Of a DNA stretch of 64,000 nt, positions 28,373 to 36,081 are shown in pieces (position 1 is the first letter of the stretch; every line of letters begins with the position of its first letter). The stretch is taken from contig NZ_FMBM01000002.1 of the NCBI RefSeq assembly GCF_900094735.1, positions 1,054,001 to 1,118,000 on the forward strand, written 5' to 3'. Origin of the DNA: Saliniramus fredricksonii. GTDB taxonomy: Bacteria > Pseudomonadota > Alphaproteobacteria > Rhizobiales > Beijerinckiaceae. The position numbers and the translations under genes were made by a program. A model generated the notes under the pieces. The model was not told the origin of the DNA. It did not search any database and worked only from the letters and a program-made list of their open reading frames with translations.

Positions 28373-28921
28373 TCAGAAACGGCGCACCACCCATCCGGCG
28401 AATACCTCGGTCAATGCCATGGCGCGGATCTGCTCCCGCTCCGGCGGCGGGCGATGGGAGCCCGTTGTCGCCGGATTGTTCGCAAGCAGGCTATAGCTGT
28501 CGATCACGCGCCCGTCCGGCGCGATCAGCTGCGCTTCACCGCCGAGATTGTCGAGCGGTGGTTGCGCAAAGCCCCCGCCGAAACTGTCGTCATGGTCAAT
28601 CGACGTGTTCGCATTCAGGAAGAAGCTGTTCAGGGTGACGTGCAGACGCGGTGCATCCGCGGCGATGGTGTAGTGCGAGCGCAGTTCCGCGCGCAGCGAA
28701 TCATGCAGCAGGTCGGCGAAGACGCCGACGCCGCGCGCCCGCAGCGGCGCAACATCGACCGTAATCGCACTGACGCTATGGTGCGGCTGTGCCTCGGCGT
28801 TAACCGGGGCGAGCAGGACCGTACCCGCAAGGATGGCGAGGAGCATGGCGAACAGGGGAGCGGCGCTTGCGAGGATGCGATTACGAACCAGCGAGCCGTG
28901 AGCAGCGTGTCGTCCGATCAT
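28373..28921 (-). CDS. Exported protein of unknown function
   Basis: A 182-residue protein with a signal peptide (LFAMLLAILAGTVLLAPVNAEAQ) and a mixed domain (HHSVSAITVDVAPLRARGVGVFADLLHDSLRAEL...LHVTLNSFFLNAN) that resembles small periplasmic or lipoprotein families with a DUF4136-like or LPS-assembly fold; I cannot name it. ATG 28921 has an ideal GAGGAG site. It converges on the Lrp gene with 8 bases between. A G11 tract lies about 100 bases upstream. Confidence 0.6.
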   Translation of the reverse strand: MIGRHAAHGSLVRNRILASAAPLFAMLLAILAGTVLLAPVNAEAQPHHSVSAITVDVAPLRARGVGVFADLLHDSLRAELRSHYTIAADAPRLHVTLNSFFLNANTSIDHDDSFGGGFAQPPLDNLGGEAQLIAPDGRVIDSYSLLANNPATTGSHRPPPEREQIRAMALTEVFAGWVVRRF

Positions 28922-29019
28922 GGGCCGTCTCCTCGATATGTGTAGCCCCAACACTGATATATGGTGTTGCGCGCCGATGGGTAGCGGCAGTTGAGCCAAG
29001 GATTGGCTTTGCTCGCAGA

Positions 29020-29030
29020 GGGGGGGGGGG
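29020..29030. repeat. Eleven-base G homopolymer
   Basis: A run of 11 G on the plus strand lies in the 132-bp region between the exported-protein gene start (28921, minus) and the stop of the isomerase-like gene (29054, minus). Homopolymers of this length can slip in replication and are also prone to sequencing error. Confidence 0.7.
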
Positions 29031-29053
29031 ATCGCGCAAGCACTTCAGCCCCC

Positions 29054-29854
29054 TCAAACGATCCCGTATTCCGCCATCCAGGCGAAATCGTCCTCGGTGC
29101 GGCCAGACGGCTTGTATTCGAGCCCGACAGGGCCCTGATAGGGGGAGGCGGCGATGGCTTCGAAGATGGCGGGGTAGTTGATCTCGCCCTTGTCGGGGGC
29201 CAGGCGCAGGGGGGCGTTGGCGATCTGGACGTGGCCGATATGGGGCATGTGGCGCTCGTAGCGGCGCAGGAGATCGCCCTCCATCACCTGAATGTGGTAG
29301 AAATCGAACATCAGCTTGACGTTTGGCTCGCCGATCTCGTCGATCAGCGCGACGATGTCGTCGGAGCGCGAGACGAGGTTGCCGGGGCGGTCGTAGCGGT
29401 TCAGCGGTTCGAGCAGCAGGGTGAGGCCCCTGTCGGCGACGGAGCGCGCCGCCTCGCGGATATTGGCGATATAGGTGGTCAGCCCCGCCTCGTGCTGGCC
29501 GGGAACAACGCCGCCGCTCATCACATGGATCAGCGGCGCGCCGAGCGCCGTCGCGTAATCGACGGCCTGGGCGAAATAGCGCCGGAAATCCGCCTCGCGC
29601 CCCGGGAGCCCGGCATGGCCCCATTCGTCGCGGGAGGTATCCCCGCGCGGGGTGTTGAGATTGTTGAGCCGCATGCCCGTGGCGTCGAGCGCGGCTTTCA
29701 GTTCCTTGATCGGATGATCATAGGGAAACTGGAACTCCACCACCTCGAAGCCGCAGGCCTTCGCCGCCGCGAGACGCGCGGGCAGGGGGATTTCGGTAAA
29801 GAGCGTGCCGAAATTCACCGAGAAGCGTGAGCGGGGCAGGGGGGATCGTATCAT
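29054..29854 (-). CDS. Hydroxypyruvate isomerase family (TIM-barrel) protein
   Basis: A 266-residue xylose-isomerase-like TIM barrel. The pattern RFSVNFGTLFTEIPLPARLAAAKACGFEVVEFQFPYDHP, LLEPLNRYDRPGNLVS, VKLMFDFYHIQVMEGDLLR and HIGHVQIANAP matches the Hyi/OtnI family, with the metal-binding Glu, Asp and His residues in those segments. The reaction is probably interconversion of hydroxypyruvate and tartronate semialdehyde, or a 2-oxo-tetronate epimerisation; no pathway neighbours are present to decide. GGAGG upstream of ATG 29854 supports the start. Confidence 0.87.
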   Translation of the reverse strand: MIRSPLPRSRFSVNFGTLFTEIPLPARLAAAKACGFEVVEFQFPYDHPIKELKAALDATGMRLNNLNTPRGDTSRDEWGHAGLPGREADFRRYFAQAVDYATALGAPLIHVMSGGVVPGQHEAGLTTYIANIREAARSVADRGLTLLLEPLNRYDRPGNLVSRSDDIVALIDEIGEPNVKLMFDFYHIQVMEGDLLRRYERHMPHIGHVQIANAPLRLAPDKGEINYPAIFEAIAASPYQGPVGLEYKPSGRTEDDFAWMAEYGIV

Positions 29855-30105
29855 CGCGTTTCCTCCGATGGCGCAAACCGGATGTTCAGGGTGGCGCCTT
29901 GTTGATGCTTCGTCAGGGCGATCCTAACGCAGCCGCGCGGCTCTGGGCAGCCCGGCCATGCGGCGAAACTCCCGCTTCACGATGGGTAAGGCGCCGCAAC
30001 CCGGGTCGTTTTCCCCGTCTATGGGGAAGCCCGTGTGTTGCGCGCGCGGAGCAAACGGCGTAACGCATCCGCTTACGCTCACGCGCGCGAGGGACGGATG
30101 CAGGC

Positions 30106-31659
30106 ATGGCACATCACGACAGGATTCTCATCGTCGATTTCGGCTCCCAGGTCACCCAGCTGATCGCGCGCCGCGTGCGCGAGGAGGGGGTCTATTCCGA
30201 GATTGCGCCGTTCCAGTCGGCGGCAGAAGCGTTCCGATCCATGAATCCAAAAGCCGTGATTCTCTCCGGCGGCCCCGCCTCGGTCACGGATGAGGGCTCA
30301 CCGCGCGCACCCCGGGAGATTTTTGATTCCGGCGTGCCGGTGCTGGGCATCTGCTACGGCCAGCAGACCATGGCGGCCCAGCTCGACGGGGCTGTCGAGG
30401 GCGGGCATCACCGCGAATTCGGGCGCGCCGAGGTCGAGGCGATCTCAGCCTCACCACTCTTCGAGGGCGTCTGGGAAATTGGCCAGCGCTATCCCGTCTG
30501 GATGAGCCATGGCGACCGGGTGACCCGGCTGCCGGAAGGCTTCGAGATCATCGGCACCTCCGAGAACGCGCCTTTCGCGGCCGTCGCGGACGAAAACCGG
30601 CGCTATTACGGGGTGCAGTTCCATCCGGAAGTGGTGCATACGCCGCACGGCGCCGCCCTCCTGCGCAATTTCGTACGTCGCATCGCCGGCTGTACCGGTG
30701 ACTGGACGATGAAGGCGTTTCGCGCCGAAGCGATCGAGCGCATCCGTGCGCAGGTCGGCTCGGAGAAGGTGATCTGCGGCCTCTCCGGCGGCGTCGATTC
30801 ATCCGTCGCGGCCGTGCTCCTGCACGAGGCGATCGGCGATCAGCTCACCTGCGTCTTCGTCGATCACGGGCTGCTGCGCGCCGGCGAGGCCGAGCAGGTC
30901 GTGACGCTGTTCCGCGACGCCTACAACATCCCGCTGGTGCATGTGCAGGCTCAGGAAACCTTCCTGGAGGAGCTTTCCGGCATCAGCGATCCCGAGCAGA
31001 AGCGCAAGATCATCGGGCGGCTGTTCATCGATGTGTTCGAGGCGGAAGCGAAGAAAATCGGCGGCGCGAGCTTCCTCGCCCAGGGCACGCTCTATCCGGA
31101 CGTGATCGAGAGCGTCTCCTTCACCGGCGGCCCCTCGGTCACGATCAAGAGCCACCACAATGTCGGCGGTTTGCCCGAGCGCATGAACATGAAGCTCGTC
31201 GAGCCGCTGCGCGAATTGTTCAAGGACGAGGTGCGCGATCTCGGCCGCGAGCTCGGCCTGCCCGACAAGTTCGTCGGTCGCCATCCCTTCCCCGGCCCCG
31301 GCCTGGCCATTCGCTGTCCCGGCGATATCACGGCTGAGAAGCTCGGTATCCTGCGCAAGGCCGATCTGATCTATCTCGAGGAAATCCGCCGCGCCGGCCT
31401 CTATGACGAGATCTGGCAGGCCTTCGCCGTGCTCCTTCCCGTGCGCACCGTCGGCGTGATGGGGGATGCCCGCACTTACGATTATGTCTGCGCCCTGCGC
31501 GCCGTCACCTCGGTGGATGGCATGACGGCGGATTTCTACCCGTTCGACATGAAGTTCATCGGTCGCGTCGCCACCCGCATCATCAACGAGGTCAACGGCA
31601 TCAACCGCGTCGTCTACGATATCACCTCGAAGCCGCCGGGGACGATCGAGTGGGAGTGA
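30106..31659 (+). CDS. guaA: GMP synthase (glutamine-hydrolysing)
   Basis: Converts XMP to GMP with glutamine as the nitrogen donor, 517 residues. The N-terminal class I amidotransferase has the nucleophile in [11 protein letters not shown] and His/Glu in VQFHPEV. The ATP pyrophosphatase has the P-loop [11 protein letters not shown], and the dimerisation domain ends with the family [13 protein letters not shown]. It is the last core gene before the accessory island; the first island gene starts 13 bases after its stop. Confidence 0.98.
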   Translation: MAHHDRILIVDFGSQVTQLIARRVREEGVYSEIAPFQSAAEAFRSMNPKAVILSGGPASVTDEGSPRAPREIFDSGVPVLGICYGQQTMAAQLDGAVEGGHHREFGRAEVEAISASPLFEGVWEIGQRYPVWMSHGDRVTRLPEGFEIIGTSENAPFAAVADENRRYYGVQFHPEVVHTPHGAALLRNFVRRIAGCTGDWTMKAFRAEAIERIRAQVGSEKVICGLSGGVDSSVAAVLLHEAIGDQLTCVFVDHGLLRAGEAEQVVTLFRDAYNIPLVHVQAQETFLEELSGISDPEQKRKIIGRLFIDVFEAEAKKIGGASFLAQGTLYPDVIESVSFTGGPSVTIKSHHNVGGLPERMNMKLVEPLRELFKDEVRDLGRELGLPDKFVGRHPFPGPGLAIRCPGDITAEKLGILRKADLIYLEEIRRAGLYDEIWQAFAVLLPVRTVGVMGDARTYDYVCALRAVTSVDGMTADFYPFDMKFIGRVATRIINEVNGINRVVYDITSKPPGTIEWE

Positions 31660-31672
31660 GGGCCCTGCGGCG

Positions 31673-32383
31673 ATGACGCACTGGCGGGTCACCTGGCTGC
31701 TTCTGGCTGGCGGTATCAGCATCTGGCTGGCCTGGCTCTACATTTCCCCGCATTTCAACACCTATCCCGAGCAGGATGATTGCAGCTTCGGCCCGGTTTC
31801 GAACGAACGCTATCGCGAATTGCTGGCGCTGGCGCGGCAGCATCAGGCCAGCGGACGCTGGTCGCGTCTGCGGGGCGATGGCCGCGACATGAACGAGAAC
31901 TTGCAAGGCCGCCTCGACGATATCATGGACGGGATGGACTCGATCTACGAACGCATCGCCGCCACGCATGCCGTGATGCGGGCGCTCGGGGCATATTACC
32001 GTGCCACGGTTCCGGATTCCGAGGATGCATTCGAGAGTGCAAGGCGCAGATCAAACTGGACTGAGTTTGGCAGTGTTGGTTTCGTCTATTTTCTGGATGT
32101 TCATCGGATTGGTGGCTTTGCACCAATATTGCGGGATGCAAGAATAGGTGTTTCATTCATTGCAGATAAAGAACAACTTGCGGCATGGCGTAAGAAAGAA
32201 AACAATACCTTCACCGTCACGATAAATTACCCATTCACAATATTCAAAAGATCTTTGCGCCCTCTTAGCTCATATCCGCCAAGCGCGCAATATCACAAGA
32301 CATGTCCTGCCGTGCCTGGCCCTGAATGGCTCATGGATTATGAGCAATGGCTCGCTGACACTCAAAATGATCGGAATGACTGA
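31673..32383 (+). CDS. Island protein A: membrane-anchored protein of unknown function
   Basis: A 236-residue protein with one N-terminal membrane helix (WLLLAGGISIWLAWLYISPHF) without a clear cleavage site and a soluble, presumably periplasmic, part with two cysteines (DDCSFGP and KTCPAVPGPEW). The second half (about 32060-32320) is clearly richer in A/T than the surrounding genes, a sign of transfer or rapid change. The stop codon overlaps the start of the next gene (TGATG), so the two are translationally coupled. By analogy with the C-D and E-head pairs it would be the partner of protein B. No family recognised. Confidence 0.65.
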   Translation: MTHWRVTWLLLAGGISIWLAWLYISPHFNTYPEQDDCSFGPVSNERYRELLALARQHQASGRWSRLRGDGRDMNENLQGRLDDIMDGMDSIYERIAATHAVMRALGAYYRATVPDSEDAFESARRRSNWTEFGSVGFVYFLDVHRIGGFAPILRDARIGVSFIADKEQLAAWRKKENNTFTVTINYPFTIFKRSLRPLSSYPPSAQYHKTCPAVPGPEWLMDYEQWLADTQNDRND

Positions 32384-32982
32384 TGATCACTGAACGCCGC
32401 ATCTTTCTCGAATCCAAGCCCGTTACTGGTTCTGGTGCTGGACATCTCTATCTGGTTTTTCGTGATGTCACATTCGATAATGGTGAATTTATCGCGGTCG
32501 TCAACCAAACCGATTCTGTCATTCGGGGTGGGCCGGCAGGCGACATGGGAAACTACTCTGACCTCGGCACTCAAACTGGTTTTCTCCGCGATAGCGGTGA
32601 CGCTTATGGTCTTCCCAACGGCGACCATTCTGATCTCACCCCCGAAGACCGCAACAGCCTCGACATTACCGCCCTTCTGCTTGGGTCTGGCGTCTATACG
32701 GATGCTCATGCCGCATGGGCGGGGATGACGGATTTTGCAAATGCGCTGAGCGGAGAATACCGCTACGAATTGCCCACCATGGGCGGCGGAATCCACACAT
32801 CCAATTCCAACGCCACCATCCTCTCCGTCCTCAACCATGCCGGCCTCGACGTGCGCAGCATCGAAACTGCCGATGGCTCCAGCTATGTTGATGACACAAG
32901 GTATTGGGGGCATCCCGGCGCGGACAAGGATGCGCCCACGCTGTTGGGATCGGGTGACACCGCACCGGCAATGGCCGCGTGA
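32383..32982 (+). CDS. Island protein B: leaderless protein with A-P-x-M-A-A tail
   Basis: A 199-residue soluble protein without a signal peptide. I do not recognise a family. The segments GAGHLYLVFRDV (with a His) and HTSNSNATILSVLNHAGLDV recall the His and N-(C/S)-N motifs of permuted papain-like or NlpC/P60-type hydrolases, but this is a weak visual match. The last residues, DTAPAMAA, match the tails of both island lipases and of head2, and the homology continues into the intergenic DNA. It is translationally coupled to A. The likely role, by position, is a secreted effector; this is not demonstrated. Confidence 0.55.
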   Translation: MITERRIFLESKPVTGSGAGHLYLVFRDVTFDNGEFIAVVNQTDSVIRGGPAGDMGNYSDLGTQTGFLRDSGDAYGLPNGDHSDLTPEDRNSLDITALLLGSGVYTDAHAAWAGMTDFANALSGEYRYELPTMGGGIHTSNSNATILSVLNHAGLDVRSIETADGSSYVDDTRYWGHPGADKDAPTLLGSGDTAPAMAA

Positions 32983-33127
32983 GTAGTTGCTAGCAGAGCA
33001 TTGATACTTTGGATTGTCTTTTCGGGTCGGCGGGTTAAGGTTCGGTGCTTGCTCCGGGCGGGCAGTGCGTGGGGAGAATCGGCGGGATGGTTTTGGTTGC
33101 GGAGCGTGGGAATGACGGGGCGGCGCG
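32968..33127 (+). repeat. Cassette linker 1 (diverged)
   Basis: This stretch starts in the last codons of B and reaches the C1 start. It matches linker 3 (40116-40274) in order: the GCxGCGTGAGT tail, TTGGATTGT..TTT, the GGCGGGTTAAGGTTCG block, the TGCTCCGGGCGGGCA block and GGCGGGATGGTT. The TTAA-N7-TTAA box of the other linkers is decayed here (CTAG and TTGA in place of the two half sites). Confidence 0.7.
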
Positions 33128-33131
33128 ATGA
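33087..33131 (+). CDS. Possible 14-residue leader peptide before C1
   Basis: A short frame, MVLVAERGNDGAAR, ends in a TGA that overlaps the ATG of C1 (CGATGA). An equivalent 14-codon frame with the same overlap, MVVVAGLADQGMAR, precedes C2 at 40234-40278. A GGGGAGA sequence lies upstream. Conservation of length and overlap suggests translational coupling, but the similarity may only reflect the DNA duplication. Confidence 0.3.
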   Translation: MVLVAERGNDGAAR

Positions 33132-33832
33132 GCGGGTTCTGGCGCTTTTTCCGCTATGGGTTGCTTACGATCGCCGCGCTCGTTGCGATATTGATCACGA
33201 TGCCGTTCATTCTGATTGGTGCGGATACGCTTTATCATTCGGTCGTGCGCTACACGCACCACTACCGGCTGGTGCTGGAGATCGAGGATCATGGCGAGAT
33301 CCGCACGGGCTCCAGCGTGATTGGCGTGAGCTTCTCGCCGCCACCACCATGGTTCCGGAACGTCTTTCCAACCAGCAAAACGCGGATTCGCGGCGAGGCC
33401 GTGGTGGTGGAACTGTCGACCGGGCAGGTCGTGGTGGCGACGCTGCGGCATGGTTACGAGACATCAGCCAATACATATAGAATGCGAATACTGGCGCGAC
33501 TTGCCTTGCAGCAGGATGACCCACGATTCTTCATGGAAGCGCGAAATTGGGAGGGCTCCGCAGAGTTGTCCGGAGAATTGATCCCGTCGATCTTGCTTTT
33601 CGAAAGCGGCGATGATCCCTACTCGCGGCAATGGCTTCCACCAGATTCTTTTCGCGAGAAACTTGGCCCCGAGTTCCAATTCCAGCGAATGACACTGGAA
33701 ATGACTTCTGATCCCGTCACACGCCAGATCACAGAAAAACTGCCATTCATGGCGCGCGATTGGGACGAACTGAAAGAAGAAGCAAACGCGATGGGGCGAG
33801 GGCTTCCAGGACGTCTATTCTTAAGGAGGTGA
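33128..33832 (+). CDS. Island protein C1: membrane-anchored partner of lipase D1
   Basis: A 234-residue protein with one N-terminal membrane helix (GLLTIAALVAILITMPFILIGADTLY) and a periplasmic part beginning THHYRLVLEIEDHGEIRTGSSVIGVSFSP, a motif seen in many uncharacterised proteobacterial proteins. It is paralogous to C2 (40275): the anchor, the GEAVVVELSTGQVVVATL strand and the C-terminal MTLEMTSDPVTRQI..KLPFMARDWDEL block are nearly the same, while the middle (about residues 105-180) differs strongly. The end of the gene overlaps the Shine-Dalgarno sequence of D1. A role as immunity protein or lipase-specific foldase is inferred from pairing and location. Confidence 0.65.
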   Translation: MSGFWRFFRYGLLTIAALVAILITMPFILIGADTLYHSVVRYTHHYRLVLEIEDHGEIRTGSSVIGVSFSPPPPWFRNVFPTSKTRIRGEAVVVELSTGQVVVATLRHGYETSANTYRMRILARLALQQDDPRFFMEARNWEGSAELSGELIPSILLFESGDDPYSRQWLPPDSFREKLGPEFQFQRMTLEMTSDPVTRQITEKLPFMARDWDELKEEANAMGRGLPGRLFLRR

Positions 33833-33840
33833 TTGAGATA
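33822..33840 (+). promoter_or_regulatory. Perfect Shine-Dalgarno followed by ATA instead of ATG
   Basis: TAAGGAGGTGAT is complementary to the 3' end of 16S rRNA over its full length. It is followed at normal spacing by ATA at 33838-33840; the paralogue D2 has ATG in the same place (40979-40981). The site lies within the last codons of C1, so translation of D1 would be coupled to C1. Confidence 0.7.
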
Positions 33841-35193
33841 AGCAGCCAGCCCAGTATCGACAATGATGTCTTCAAAGCGCTTCTGGCACTGGATGCCTAT
33901 AATCGGGGATATAATCCGGGCATTGATCTCACGGCAACTCCCAGAGGTTTGGGCGATGCTAGTTTCTTGTCACTTCTGGATGATGGCGCAGGCGGGGTCG
34001 AACCTGGCCAAGATCCCGCCTCAATCGCTGCCTCCTTCTACGCCCGAGCCTACACCTATAACGGCGAGATCATCATCAGTTATCGCGGGACGGATCAATA
34101 TTTTTGGAATGATCAAAGCTGGGGTGACATCATCAATGGCTGGGTTCTCGGTGCTGGTGTGACGGCTTCGAGCCAGGGAGAACTCGCGCTGCAATTCTAC
34201 AATGCCGTCAAGGATGGAGCGGGCGAGAATACCTCGATCAGCCTGACGGGGCATTCGCTGGGCGGCGGGCTGGCCGGGTTCGTGTCCGGGCTGCACGGCC
34301 TGTCGGCGAGAACCTTCGACACGATGACGTATATCAGCGGTGCGCAAGGGCTTTACGATTATGTGACCATGCCGGGTCCGCTTCTGCCCGGCGAGCAGGC
34401 CGATGTGGATTACTGGCACGATCTCGTCTACGGCACCGAAACGCCGACCGCGCCGGATTTCTCCAAGATCCAAGGCTATTTCGTCGAAGGCGAAGTGCTC
34501 GACAACTGGCTGCCTGCCCGCACAGAGAGCGCCTACGACCTCACTTCCATCTCGCACGAATCCGCGCTCGGCATGAACGCGTTGCACAGCCAGTCATTGC
34601 TGACCTTGCTGCTCTATGGCGAGAAGCAGGTGGGCGGGGACAATGCGGACTGGCAGGGGGCGAAGGCTGAGCTGGTGACGGCCCTGTTCGATGACGATGT
34701 CGGCGAGGCTGCCGGAGCGGAGCGCATCGACGGTACGAATAAGGACGAAGAAAAATACGCCGACATCCTGCGCACGACGCTCGCTTATTCGATGATCGAC
34801 GGGGGCACCTATCATTTCGGGGATAGCGGCATCCAGGCCTTGTTCGATGATGCCGGCGATCTCGGTGCCGCGCTGAACACGCCCGGCGTGACCGACAATC
34901 TCGCACGCGCGGCGCAGGCGCTGGCGCAGAGCTTCACGCAATATGCCGGCCAGCTCGCCATCGGCAAGGTGATGGCCGGTCAAGGCAGTCCCGAGCGCGA
35001 CGGCATCCTCACCCGCGCCGCCGACGGCTCCACGCTCAGCGTCGATTACAGCCAGACCCGCTGGCGCGACGGCATGGACGGCACCGACCCCGACCGCATC
35101 GTCGGACGCGAGATGCTGATCGACAGCGTGATCGGGGCGGGGGAGAATGCCGAGGCCGCCAATGACGAGATGGCGCCACCCCTCGCAGCGTGA
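33829..35193 (+). CDS. Island lipase D1 (class 3 lipase-like), start codon degraded
   Basis: An alpha/beta hydrolase of about 450 residues without a signal peptide. The nucleophile is in SLTGHSLGGGLAG (Ser codon 34255-34257), preceded by the SYRGTD lid/oxyanion segment typical of class 3 lipases. The protein is about 80 percent the same as D2; the C-terminal 215 residues are almost identical and end in EMAPPLAA. A perfect TAAGGAGGTGAT ribosome binding site (33822-33833) points to codon 33838, which is ATA where D2 has ATG. GTG 33829 is in frame but lies inside that site. Expression may therefore be weak or lost. Substrate unknown; a phospholipid is plausible. Confidence 0.75.
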   Translation: MIEISSQPSIDNDVFKALLALDAYNRGYNPGIDLTATPRGLGDASFLSLLDDGAGGVEPGQDPASIAASFYARAYTYNGEIIISYRGTDQYFWNDQSWGDIINGWVLGAGVTASSQGELALQFYNAVKDGAGENTSISLTGHSLGGGLAGFVSGLHGLSARTFDTMTYISGAQGLYDYVTMPGPLLPGEQADVDYWHDLVYGTETPTAPDFSKIQGYFVEGEVLDNWLPARTESAYDLTSISHESALGMNALHSQSLLTLLLYGEKQVGGDNADWQGAKAELVTALFDDDVGEAAGAERIDGTNKDEEKYADILRTTLAYSMIDGGTYHFGDSGIQALFDDAGDLGAALNTPGVTDNLARAAQALAQSFTQYAGQLAIGKVMAGQGSPERDGILTRAADGSTLSVDYSQTRWRDGMDGTDPDRIVGREMLIDSVIGAGENAEAANDEMAPPLAA

Positions 35194-35395
35194 GTGGTTC
35201 TTAACAGATCATTAAAATTCTGGATTGTTTTTTCGGATCGATGGGGTACGAATTGACGATACCATCAAGCGTCGAGGAGTGGGGTAGTGGTTGTGCGGCT
35301 GAAAGGGTTATTGCCATCGTTCTGGCCGGGTGTGGCGGCGTTGATGCTGATGGTGGCGCTCGGCAGCGCGCCGGCCCGGGGCGATGCAGTGCCGG
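34550..35395 (+). repeat. Long duplicated block, copy 1 (D 3' end, linker, E 5' end)
   Basis: This block is nearly identical to 41682-42527 at a constant offset of 7132 bases, without indels. It covers the last 215 codons of the lipase, the linker and the first 36 codons of E. The offset remains 7132 bases up to the head start codons (36057 and 43189), so the whole C-D-E-head start unit was duplicated and has since diverged in patches. Confidence 0.9.
35194..35286 (+). promoter_or_regulatory. Cassette linker 2 with candidate CtrA box
   Basis: Linker between D1 and E1, identical to linker 4 (42326-42418). It has an exact TTAA-CAGATCA-TTAA box at 35201-35215, a T6 run (GGATTGTTTTTTCGG) and the GAGGAG ribosome binding site of E1. 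The box lies 72 bases upstream of the E1 start, a reasonable distance for CtrA-dependent transcription. The T-run may also end transcription from D1, though no strong hairpin precedes it. Confidence 0.5.
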
Positions 35396-36042
35396 GAATC
35401 GGAGCATGGGAATATTATCATAACTCTGTCGATCCATCCCCTGTCACCGTCCGCTTCGTTTATAACGACGGCACGCGCGACCTGCTGATTCCGCGCAAGT
35501 ATATTTTCTTCGCGACGGGTGGCTTTTCCAGCCGCGACGGGCCGATCCCGGATCTGATCGAGACCCATTCCGTCAGGCTCGCGCTGACCTATCCCGATGG
35601 CGAGGCGTGGTCCGTTGCGACACGCGATTATATGCGCGAACACGGCGTGAGCGCAGGTAGGGCTGCCGATGAGATGCGTGACAGGATGCACATTGTTGAG
35701 CTGATGCGTACGCACAATATTATTGATCTTGATGTCGCACGTAACGATTTCCGGATTCGTGACCTTGAAGGCTCTATCGGAGATTCTGGTCTGGAGGAAT
35801 TCAAAATAAGTCGTGGAAGACAGCAGTTTTTTCTGGCATCTGAAGAGGACGAATTCCTCCGGTCTGTCTGCTACAATCCTAAGAATCCAGGCTGGTTTTG
35901 TAAGTACTACGCAAGATTAACTGATGAAATAGTCTTCAATGCCGATTTCGTCGACCTTCGCATTTTTGGCGGGCGCGAGTTTGCCAATTCCCGCATGCGG
36001 ATGATCAAGCGCACCCTCTGTACCTTCACTGAATCCTGCTGA
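35287..36042 (+). CDS. Island protein E1: exported partner of the RTX head
   Basis: A 251-residue protein with a signal peptide ([21 protein letters not shown]) and a periplasmic domain containing [55 protein letters not shown] and a C-terminal [28 protein letters not shown]. Four cysteines near the C-terminus ([13 protein letters not shown] and CTFTESC) may form two disulfides. GTG 35287 follows GAGGAG. It has the same length as E3 and is more distant from E2. The gene lies 14 bases before head1. A protective (immunity) role toward the head domain is inferred from the pairing and from the co-divergence of E2 and head2. Confidence 0.65.
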   Translation: MVVRLKGLLPSFWPGVAALMLMVALGSAPARGDAVPGIGAWEYYHNSVDPSPVTVRFVYNDGTRDLLIPRKYIFFATGGFSSRDGPIPDLIETHSVRLALTYPDGEAWSVATRDYMREHGVSAGRAADEMRDRMHIVELMRTHNIIDLDVARNDFRIRDLEGSIGDSGLEEFKISRGRQQFFLASEEDEFLRSVCYNPKNPGWFCKYYARLTDEIVFNADFVDLRIFGGREFANSRMRMIKRTLCTFTESC

Positions 36043-36081
36043 CCGGAGATCGATTCATGTCAAATGTCGTACTCACCATGG

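Noticed and set aside
29855-30105. Possible riboswitch or leader structure before guaA
   Set aside because: The 251-bp region has a small CCCCGT/ATGGGG hairpin but no purine riboswitch core or other known motif could be recognised.
33760-33828. Upstream TTG start of the lipase D1 frame
   Set aside because: It would overlap C1 by 73 bases, has no homology to D2, and a perfect ribosome binding site lies downstream of it.
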